Shown in pieces: positions 55,340-64,000 of a DNA stretch of 64,000 nucleotides. A program made the position numbers and the translations under genes. The stretch covers positions 7,158-71,157 of the forward strand of contig JAKUCV010002846.1 in NCBI GenBank assembly GCA_028386065.3. The letters are read 5' to 3'. Position 1 is the first letter of the stretch; each line of letters begins with the position of its first letter. Below the pieces are notes generated by a model. That model saw nothing but the letters and a program-made list of their open reading frames with translations. It made no database searches and was not told the origin of the DNA. This stretch comes from Turnera subulata. Lineage: Eukaryota; Streptophyta; Magnoliopsida; Malpighiales; Passifloraceae.

Positions 55340-58300
55340 TGAAATAACCTGACCCGTATTTACCATTATTCAAGGTAAACACGTGGCCATTTTATTATTA
55401 CTGAGATAACAACATCCAAGTCATACAATAAAGTCAAACCAAAGCATAGCTTAGTATAGCAAACCACACACGTCACCCGGGCACGGGGACAATTATTACA
55501 AAAGCAGTCTCAACAGCAACCAACAATAGAAGCAGAGTGACACACAACTGCAGCAGAAGACTTGAAAATAACAACAGCACACCACAAATGAAATATGTAG
55601 CGGAGTATGGATCCAGGTCTGGCAGACGGTACGCCGCAGCTTGTCTAGCACGTTCCTGTACTAAAGCAAATCAATCTACGTGACCGAGCCACGTAGCGAG
55701 GGGTGAGTCCGAAGTGCTCACTGGGTAAAATCCACAAGTAATGATTAATATACAAGCATCTATTATAACCAAGTTACCAAGAACAATTAATACAACACAG
55801 AGACATAACCTTAACCGAACCTACGCTTCCCGGTTATTTTTTCGAACAACTAGCCTGTTAGACTTGTCCAAATTTTATTAACAGGGCCCCTATCACAAAT
55901 TAAATGTTGGTCGTGCCTGGTAGCCAGGTTAGCTAACCCCAGGGTACTCCCCGTTAAACCATAACATCACAAATCACAAAGTATCAAAATAACCGAGTCC
56001 CGCAGTCCTCGGCCTGGAGTCCCGCAATCCTCCCTTTCATAATGTTCGCTCAAAAAGCTAGCTGCAAGTATACAGTGTTGCTGTAGTAAAGAAGGTTTAC
56101 TCACAGGGACTGGAAAATAACACTATCCTTAGCACTCCTCAATTGATTAGACTGATAATAAATAGAAAAGTAAATATACCGAGGTTTGAGAGCAGTGTTC
56201 GCGATTAATAAACTAAATAAACAATAAATAAAAGAGTGAATTAAATCGGAAGTAAATTAAAGCAGAGTAACCAACTAAGATCGAGTTCTGGAGGTTTAGA
56301 AAACAGTGATGGGAGACCTAGGTTTTTCGGGGTTCACTACAGCGTCGCTGTCGGACTACAAACCAGTGTTCTGATGTTTTAACTCGCCTATCTTGAAGGG
56401 CAACCTAACCTAAAGTGTTTATTACTATTGTCACGTATAGAAACAAACCTACCCTAGTTCTGAGCAGCCCACTTTCGCCAGCGAAGCTCTTTCCTAGGGC
56501 GCAGTGTCGTTGTGCCAAGCGCTGTTATCCTCAACTATCCTAAAAACTTCTTTCAACAGCAGGTAAGGTAGAGGTCTGATATAGAACGTTCCGAGTTCCT
56601 AGTTTCACCGTTAGATCCTTGACTAAGTCGTCTAAGGTAGTGTTTTTGGGTGATCAGGCCGTAGACACTGTTTAGCTCTCTATATCAAATTAAGATAGAA
56701 ATGAATCAAAGAAAACCAGAGACTGAATTATAAACCAGACATCAATCTGTAGCTACATCCCTTGAACCTAGATAGAAGATTTAGTTCATGGAGAAATAAA
56801 GGAATAGTAAAAACACAGTTGTCGACATTACAATAGCAAAAATCTAAAGAGAATCACTTTTCTTCAGCCTTCAAAACTTGTTAGCGACTTCTTGCAGTAG
56901 ATCATGTGTGTCCTTAGGGTTTTTATCTCTTCATATTTATATAGCCTTCAATTGAAAACCCTAAATCTTGGAGAATAAGGAATCTTCATAAAAGTGGCAA
57001 AAATAAACTTCTTTCCAAAGAGGGAACTTCCAAATGCGCCGACTTCAAGCTCCTAAGATGTAGGAGGAATTCGTCAAAAATAAAGTTCTGATTCGAAGCT
57101 TCATACCGACAGCGTCGCTGTTGGCAGTCTGGACCATTCGCACTAGCAGTGGCACTTCTGAACCAAAAATCGCCAAATAAGCTCCAAATTGCACCAAAAT
57201 GCACCTGAAAGCAACCAAGGAAGAGGAAAGGTAGTTTTGATGGTAAAAGAAGTGATTTGATACCTAAATGCATGAATAATGGATGAATGCAAGGCCAAAA
57301 GACGATAGTGTGAGCTGTAAAATATGTGTAATTTCATGCACATCATATAACATAAATCATAACACAATTCCCAAGGTGACTACCATCTGGCCGTACCAAC
57401 ACTTAACTGTGACTATCTAACTGTCTAGGTGATACCACTATTATTACTCACTGTCATTTAAATTCTCATAACTTATCCCGAGTAGGCACTCTTCCTCTCA
57501 ACTCGTCTGGATGGTTTTAATCACAACACAGATACTATCGGTACACATCTCATACACACTTTTCAACAACAACACAACAATATCAACAACTCAAACCATT
57601 CACAGTCACAACAAATTATTCACAACAAGGCATATACGACAAATATCAACAAACCACAACTTGGCATAACTGGCAGCATATTAATAATTACTTGTCCGCA
57701 CCTTAGTTGATAAATTCCTCAGGAATTTCGCCCTCAGTTTCCAAGTTCTTGTTCACGTTCTCTTCACCTAGATGTATTAGCATACAATCACATAAATGCA
57801 CAACAAAATGATATGCATGTATTTGTCTAATATGGTACCGTCATACCGTAATTAATATTTTAGATTATAGATCCATTATATGTGTATACTATATACTATA
57901 AAATATTATTTGAAAATATATTCCATGGTCCATAACATATAATTGTCCTTCCCATTATGTGTATGTTTATAAATGTATATATATATATTTTTCAGAATAC
58001 TAATTATAAATAAATTGGAATTATTTTGTGTATGTGTATAGTTATGATCAGACCCAGGTTATATTTTGGGTCAACAGTTTCAGCTCACAAGGCTTGAGTG
58101 CAAGCCCAGGTCACAAGACCCAGTCCATGACTTAAAGCCAAGATATGTGCCCACTGCTCAGCCCATATCCAAAAACCCATCAGCCGAGTCAACTCGATCT
58201 CCACTTACCGAGTTCGACTCCCCCAACCGGTTCTGCAAACGGAGCAAGAGGAGAAGGGCGACGCGAGGAGGACAGGGGGCGGCGCTGGCTGCTGGTGGTG

Positions 58301-59006
58301 GATGTGCGAGTCCCGGTAGCGTTGCACGCTGGTGTTGCTCGCGGTGGGGTGTGGTGGTCCGGTGACGAAGCGAAGGAAGAAGAATGGTGGTGAGGTGACG
58401 TCGTTTTGGGGATAGTAGAAGGGGTTGTTCAATTTTCTCTTTTTTTTTTGTATATATATATATATATATATATATACTGTTTGGGAAATGAAAGTGGGTG
58501 GTTGCAGAAAATGGACAGTGTAGCAAACTAGGTGGGGAGCGGTTGTAGCTGGGAAGCTGGTGATATTCTGCGTGTTTTTGTGTTGCAGAGCAAGGATGAT
58601 TTTATAACCAGAAAAAGAAGGAAACAAGTGATTTTGGCAGACAAGAAAAGAGAGAAAAGAATAAAGGTGTCTGTGAATTATTAATGAATTATGAGTTGTA
58701 ACTGTGTACGTGTATGATTGAACAGAAAAATCTGATCCAACAAAAGACTTATATGCCCTTCCAGTTCCTCTTGGGTTCCAAAACAACCTAGGGGTATAAT
58801 CGTCTTTTCACGCTTTTACAGTCCGGAAATTCCAACTTGTCCCGGAAATTCCGTAAAATTATCCGGGGTATGGAATAAGACTTGGAATTGGAATCCGATG
58901 CTCGATTTACCATGAAATAATTTCTAAGGGTTAATTCTCACGGTAAATCACTGTGGAAAAGAATTACGGCAGCGGTAAAACGTAAAATTTTACCTGAGCT
59001 GTTACA
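55340..59006 (-). repeat. 5' LTR of the chromovirus, split by a nested insertion
   Basis: Starts TGAAATAACC and ends CTGTTACA on the plus strand. It is 3667 bp, but subtracting the insertion at 56044-57351 leaves 2359 bp, matching the other LTR (2360 bp). A longer (TA)n run lies near 58450-58476. Confidence 0.9.
56044..57351. mobile_element. 1308-bp unclassified insertion in the LTR
   Basis: Defined by comparison of the two LTRs: the sequence TTCATAAT is followed directly by ATAAATCATAAC in the left LTR, while here 1308 bp lie between. The insert begins GTTCGCTCAAAAAGC and ends CATCATATAAC. It contains several GCGTCGCTGT-like words (about 56341, 56508 and 57112), a CTCACAGGGACTGG block at 56100 and no protein-coding frame of note. 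No terminal inverted repeats or clear target duplication are seen. It is probably a non-autonomous element of a dispersed plant family that I cannot name. Confidence 0.8.
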
Positions 59007-59084
59007 ATAGGCCATAAGAATGGATAAATGAGTATAGATAAGTATGAGCCATTTATAACACCTATATATACTCGGGATTACTCA

Positions 59085-59128
59085 TCAAATTAACTTGACA
59101 TGTGTATTTTAGGCCATTCACTGCAAAA

Positions 59129-59186
<58 letters not shown>

Positions 59187-59260
59187 GAATCATATGGATT
59201 ACTAGATTAACTTGGCATTGGCAGGTATATTTGAAGCCATTCACTGCAAAAGTATTAATT
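59085..59260. repeat. Diverged direct repeat flanking a long (TA)n microsatellite
   Basis: 59085-59131 and 59199-59254 share TTAACTTG.CAT, TATTT, and GCCATTCACTGCAAAAGT. Between them, 59132-59183 is an almost pure TA dinucleotide run of about 26 units. Confidence 0.7.
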
Positions 59261-59394
59261 AAATTGGCTCCACTCTGTATATTTGTCGTCATGATTTTGG
59301 TTTCCTCAGTCAAAAGTAAGACTATATAAAGAACAACATGATCCTCATAACTATATGTTTTGCAAAGAGTAGTTTCTTTTAAGGATTAAAGTCT

Positions 59395-60130
59395 GTTTCA
59401 TCCATTTGTTGGATTTTTGCTTTCCCCTAGTCGGCCTACTTTGGTACCTCTCACCAAAATCTGATGGAAAATACTGATGTGGCAAGGTTTCCGATGCCAC
59501 GTCAGCATATGTGGAAGACACATGTCAGGTTGAACCAAAAAATTAAACCGGCTCGACCCGACCGGTTCGCTCACACAAAAAAACCTATTTTGCAAATCCG
59601 GTGGGTCCGGAGTTTGTCCATTTTTTTCATTTCTTTTTTCCTAAAATTAATTTCTTTAAAACCATTCATTGAATTAAAAATTCTTTCAAAAAAAATAATA
59701 ACTTATGATATAATTAGTAAAAGCTATTATTTTATTTTTGAAAGAACTTTTATTCTTTCAATTCAATGAATGGTTTTTAAAAGAAAAAAAAATTCCCATT
59801 GGGAGACTCACCCACCATACCTAGGTGCGCGATTTGGGTCGACCGGATTAGTCGGGGCAAAGCTTCGGATATCGGATGGGAAACCAAAAAATGAAAGGTT
59901 TTTTAAAAATTAAATTATTATAAGTTATTATTTATTTAGTATAAGTTATTATTTTTTGAAAAAAGTTTTAATTCAATGAAAGGTTTTAAAGAAATTAATT
60001 TTAGAAAAAAAGAAAATAAAAAAATTGGAAAAAATTTTTATTTAAAAATACTATTTTCTTGTAAAAATAGGAAAAAAATAAAAAAATTAGCATAATTATG
60101 ATTTGAAAATGACCCGCCCGGGTCACTAGT
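59395..60130. repeat. Copy A of a dispersed repeat with internal inverted repeats
   Basis: 59395-59680 matches 63225-63520 in the same orientation (CTACTTTGGT.CCTCTC, CACGTCAGCATATGTGGAAG, a GACCGGTT block, CCTAAAATTAATTTCTTTAA). Within copy A, 59641-59680 is inverted at 59970-60010. Another inverted pair is 59655-59700 with 59735-59780 (CCATTCATTGAATT against AATTCAATGAATGG). It may be a non-autonomous DNA element. Confidence 0.6.
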
Positions 60131-60315
60131 TCAACCGAGTCAATAAAAACCGGCCAGGGTCATCCTCTTTTTCCTGGTCAATGCTTGTTTGGTCCAACCA
60201 CCCTAAAAACAAAATATAACACCTGAATTACAGTCCAACGGGTTGAAATGACCAGTCCAGTCCGGTTCCGATAACACTGCTTGAGAACTTAGTAGTACGT
60301 ATGTACTACTAATAC

Positions 60316-62825
60316 TGTAACAGCCCGGGTAAAAATTTTGGATTTTTACCGGACTGTAAAAGTCTATTTACCGTGATTTACTGTTGAATTAATCTTGGGT
60401 AATTAATTCAAGGTGAATCGGGAGTCTTCTTTTGAAACCGAGGGTTTTCCCGCGCTCGTGATTTTTCCGTGGATTTTTCAGAAATAAGTTGGTATTTTTC
60501 GGGTTTCGGAATTTCTCGGAAAATCACACCGGAAAATAACTAAGGAGGTATCTGTTATTTTCTGGTCCGGATCGGATTCGCCCGTAATACGGACGAATCG
60601 TATTATTGATACTCACATGATAAATAGTTAAATTCTCAGTTTATAAGGAGGGTAGCCGGTGGAAGAGGAGAGGAAGAGAGGAAAAAAGAAAAGGAGAGAA
60701 AAAAAGAAAGAGGAGAAGAAAAAAAAGAAAAGAGAGAAAAGAAAAAGAGGAATAAAAGAAAGAAAAGAAAAATAAAAAAATAAAATAGAAAAAAAAAACA
60801 AAAAATACAGAGAGAGGAAGAAAAAAATAGAAAAAAAAAGAAATAAAAAAAAAAAGAAACGAAAATCAGAAAGAAAAAAAAGAGGGAAAAAAATAGAAGG
60901 AAATAAGGAAAATGAAAAAAAAGAAAAAACTGTACTGTTCACCGTCACCCAGGGGGTTACTGTGCACACGCCGCCGATCTGCGCCGCGTCGCGTGCCACC
61001 GCCGCCACCAGACGTTTCCCCTCACCTGCGCGACCTCACCGTCGTCGTCAAGGTGAGCAACCCGATTCGTCGGGGCGGGTCACGGCCGGGTTGCGACCCT
61101 GGATGGGTTGCACAGCCGGATCCCCCTGTTTCTTTTAAAAAAAAAATTAATATATATATATATATAGTTAGTTTTTGTTAATTATTTTCTGGAAAAAATA
61201 GGAAATATTATTTTGGAAATTATATGAAATATTTTGGGTTGAGATTTAGAAAAAAATATATATATACTTTGATTCTTTAATTAAGATAATTATGTTTTGT
61301 TTGTAAATTAATATTATGGTTAGATTAGAAAAAAATATATATGTAACTTGAAATTAATTTCTGGAAATTAATATGTATATTATTTTCGTCTGGAAAATTA
61401 TGATTTTGTTATATGTATGTAAATATGTATTTTGGAAATTAAAAGTAATTATATTTTATCTTGGAATATATTATCATTATATATTTAGAAAAAGATAAAT
61501 ACTATGTAAATATTTTCTGAAAATTATAAATACGTTATTATTTTCTGGAAAAATTATGGAGATTAATATTTTGGAAGATTATAGTTATTTTATAAAAATG
61601 TATTTTGAAAAGAGTTTTATTTAAAGTATGGTACCGAAATTATATTCGGATATATGTACGGTAAATTATTTTCAGTAAATGATAATAATAACGGATAAGA
61701 ACTGGGATGGGTAATTTCATAGAATTGGCATCATGACATACTCTTATGTGCATTTATGTGTGTGTATATTGTTTTGGGTATAGGTTTGGGTATCAGGCAG
61801 TTTCCCGAGGAGTCGGCGTCGGACCGGTCATTGTTTTCCGAAGTTGAGTAATCGGCCAAGGTGAGGATGGATTTCCTTCAATATGTGCCTATATTACTCG
61901 GTTATCATGTTTTGATGATTGTGCATTGTCGAATGTGCTTTTGCTGTGTTTTGGTTCGGGATGTTAATCCCGGAGTCTTGTTGGGTATTTTTGGGATGTT
62001 TATCCCCGTGTCGATTTTTTGTGTCTTTTGGAATAAGTATAATGGTATAATTAATGAATTGTGACGAGGATGTCGATCCTCGGTATTTTGGTTAGGGATG
62101 TCGATCCCTGTGATTTGATTTTGATAACGGTAATATAATTGTCACGTGGTAAGTAGAGGTACGACCGGATGGTTTGAGACTGTTTTGTGGTGGCCATGAT
62201 CTGGGTTCGTGTGATAAGCATGTCTATGCTTGGGATGTCTATCCCGGTTTGTTATTTTTGGGATGTCTATCCCTGGGTTCTTTTTGATCTGGCACCAAGA
62301 ACAGGTTGATAACCTGGTACGACCCTAGCTTATCCGTGACGGGGGCCGGAAAGATAAAATTGAGTAATTGGATTTTACTTGAGTCTCTTGGGTTTTGTCT
62401 TTGGGCTTGACTGTTTTACTTGACTTGAGTAATTTTTAGTGTCCATATTGATCGTCTTTCCATTGTCGTGAGCACTTCGGACTCACCCCTCACCTGCGGG
62501 CTTTCATCCCGTAGGATGAGTTGTTTCATGTACAGGCTTGGTGCATTCCAGACAGGCTGCAGCGTTATCCCTTGGACAGGCTTGGATCCATAGTTTGCAT
62601 GTGTCGCATACAGTGTTTATGTGAGTTTAAAGTCTTCTGCTGTGCATATTTTTATTGTTGTTGGGCCATTGGGCCAGACGAGTTTTTATTGTTGTTGCTT
62701 TTATATTGGGCTGTTGAGCCCGGATTTATGTAGTATACACTGTATGCTGGTCTTGTTTTGATTGGGTTGTCACAGTTCCGGCACGTGTTTACTGTGTACG
62801 GTAAATACGGGTCGGGGCGTTTCAA
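60316..62825 (+). mobile_element. Solo LTR of a Tekay-like gypsy element, 2510 bp
   Basis: Begins TGTAACAGCCCGGG and ends GGGGCGTTTCA. It is flanked by perfect AATAC duplications (60311-60315 and 62826-62830). The termini resemble the complement of the chromovirus LTR at 48-59 kb (TGTAACAG start; a GAGCACTTCGGACTCACCCC block near 62470), so it is a related but distinct family in the opposite orientation. There is no internal region, so this is a solo LTR left by recombination between two LTRs. Short frames inside are not genes. Confidence 0.9.
60646..60925 (+). repeat. Long, nearly pure purine tract inside the solo LTR
   Basis: About 280 bases that are almost only A and G on the plus strand, with a few T or C breaks. 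The minus-strand frame over it (60628-61008) is a Phe/Ser/Leu run produced by this composition and is not a gene. Confidence 0.8.
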
Positions 62826-62830
62826 ATACA

Positions 62831-63224
62831 AAAATTTAAGAGTCGGCATTATTAGTCAGTCTGTCGCATAACACGCCTTCCCACCACTTCCTTCAATTCT
62901 TTTACATCCCAATTCTTAACTTCAGAGTTCAGTCCACAGTGACGTGCCCAGATTTCATTTGGTCGAGACTACTACACTTTTTATACACCTACCTACTGTA
63001 ATTTTTTATAATTGTGTTTATTCCATAGAATTTATATAATATTTAAAGCATATCTTTTCCGGTCTAGGTCCTTGATATTTATCATAGTTGATATCATTGA
63101 TCCTTTAAGTTTATAATATTATTTTATCCTTAATTAAAGCATTTTGTAATGATTATATACCTCTAAAATTTATAAAGATTAAAGACTTTGTTCATCCCTG
63201 TGTTGGATTCTAAAGTTAGAATTC
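62831..63224. other. AT-rich spacer
   Basis: Nothing recognised between the solo LTR and repeat copy B. Confidence 0.35.
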
Positions 63225-63615
63225 ATTCCTGTGTTAGATTTTAACTTTTTTTCATCCCTCTATTCTCCCTAGTTGGCCTACTTTGGTCCCTCTCGCCGGA
63301 AACTGGTAGAAAATGCTGGCATGGCAAGTTTTCTAGCTCCACGTCAGCATATGTGGAAGCAACATGTTAGGTCGAACCAACAAATTGAACCGATTTGACC
63401 TGACCGGTTTGCCCATCCAAAAATCCATTTTGCTAATCCGGCGGGGCCTTAAGTTTGCCCATCTTTTTTTCCTAAAATTAATTTCTTTAAAATTTTTTAT
63501 TAAATTATAATTTCTTTTCAAAAACAAAATAATAAATTATACTAATTAAATAATAACTTATAATAATTTAATTTCTTTAAAACTTTTTCATTGAATTAAA
63601 AATTAATTAATTAAT
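63225..63615. repeat. Copy B of the 59.4-kb dispersed repeat
   Basis: Matches 59395-59680 in direct orientation. Its right part (63470-63600) is the inverted counterpart of 59890-60010. Confidence 0.6.
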
Positions 63616-63627
63616 TTATTATTATTA

Positions 63628-64000
63628 TTTGTGAACACCCCAAATTTGATCCAATAATATTTTATTGAATTATGGATATGTTGTTGTCTATGGATTGATG
63701 AGATGATTCGATCGTTAGGTGAAATATGTTTGTAATTCAATAGTGTATTAATATTTTATTAATTCTGAATTTTTGGTACATTTAACTTAGAATTATTAAG
63801 ATGATTTAATTTTGAGTTAGTGTATTTAAAGGTTTGAAATTAATAAAATGTGGGTGTTTAGTTGTCTTAGGCTTTTTATTTATTTTGGACGCATTTTTGG
63901 GTTTAAAATGAGTTAGAGGCTTGGACTAATTAAATATGGATCCACCAGCAATGTTGGCCCATAAAAAAGACCGAATTCAAAGGCCCTTTAGTCTGAATTT
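63628..64000. other. AT-rich end of window, possible start of another element
   Basis: TGTGAACACCCCAAATTTG near 63630 resembles the first bases of some gypsy LTRs, but the window ends before this can be tested. No gene is seen. Confidence 0.25.

Larger units (their letters stand above)
48235..59006 (-). mobile_element. Tekay/Del-type chromovirus (Ty3-gypsy) LTR retrotransposon
   Basis: The element has paired LTRs (48235-50594 and 55340-59006) and a 4745-bp internal region, transcribed leftward. Next to the upstream (right) LTR is a primer-binding site (complement of 55318-55337, TTGGTAGCGGAGCGGGC), a variant of the initiator-Met tRNA complement. Next to the downstream LTR is a polypurine tract (complement of about 50597-50612, AAGAGGGGAAGG). 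Flanks ATAGA (48230-48234) and ATAGG (59007-59011) look like a target-site duplication with one change. Domains run gag, protease, RT, RNase H, integrase, chromodomain. The C-terminal chromodomain places it in the Tekay/Del chromoviruses. It is inactive. Confidence 0.92.

Noticed and set aside
59132..59183. Centromere or telomere repeat
   Set aside because: It is a plain TA dinucleotide microsatellite.
60628..61008. 126-aa minus-strand frame
   Set aside because: Phe/Ser/Leu-only translation of the homopurine tract in the solo LTR.
1..64000. tRNA genes, CRISPR arrays, operons and bacterial-type signals
   Set aside because: I looked for tRNA T-loop-like GGTTCGAATCC patterns and regular short repeat-spacer arrays and found none. 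The window is plant nuclear DNA.

Overview
This window is nuclear DNA from a flowering plant, most likely a eudicot. The genes have many introns and plant-type splice sites, the spacers are AT-rich, and the proteins belong to plant families (GTE bromodomain factors, NIPA Mg transporters, DYAD/SWI1/AMEIOTIC1). The repeats are also plant families: Tekay-type chromovirus, Cassandra TRIM, MULE, copia, and LINEs with RNase H. The species cannot be named from this sequence. Exon structures below were read by hand, from splice sites, reading phase and family knowledge.

Layout. 1-1.8 kb: two diverged copies of a ~600 bp non-coding unit. 1.8-4.1 kb: a 5'-truncated, amber-broken LINE with RNase H. 4.37-5.8 kb: an antisense LINE relic. 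6.6-9.33 kb: two related copies of a non-coding element, one with ~105 bp inverted ends. 10.4-16.3 kb (minus): GTE1/IMB1-like bromodomain gene. 17.1-18.2 kb: LINE scrap. 18.4-19.84 kb (minus): HEMK2/MTQ2-like methyltransferase. 21.2-21.5 kb: copia relic. 22.5-26.2 kb (minus): NIPA-type Mg transporter. 26.8-30.3 kb: non-coding LTR-type element containing a Cassandra LTR with 5S rRNA homology. 30.57-37.70 kb: a complete MULE with ~285 bp TIRs and a perfect target-site duplication; it carries a broken mudrA-like transposase and a convergent gene for a GRF zinc-finger/coiled-coil/membrane protein. 38.2-40.8 kb (minus): degenerate RRP45 exosome gene. 42.2-42.5 kb: relic copy of the start of the methyltransferase gene. 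42.9-45.9 kb (minus): DYAD/SWI1/AM1 meiosis gene. 48.2-59.0 kb: a Tekay/Del chromovirus (minus) with paired LTRs and a 1.3 kb nested insertion. 60.3-62.8 kb: a solo LTR with perfect 5 bp TSD. The remainder is old repeat sequence.

The host genes (GTE1, HEMK2, NIPA, RRP45 relic, DYAD) are all on the minus strand. They act in unrelated processes: chromatin reading, translation-factor methylation, Mg transport, RNA decay and meiosis. The only links among them are at DNA level: a relic of GTE1 exon 6 lies in the HEMK2 5'UTR intron, and a relic of the HEMK2 start lies beside DYAD.

The most interesting item is the MULE. Its second gene runs convergently with the transposase, as mudrA and mudrB do in maize MuDR, but encodes a GRF-zinc-finger membrane protein.
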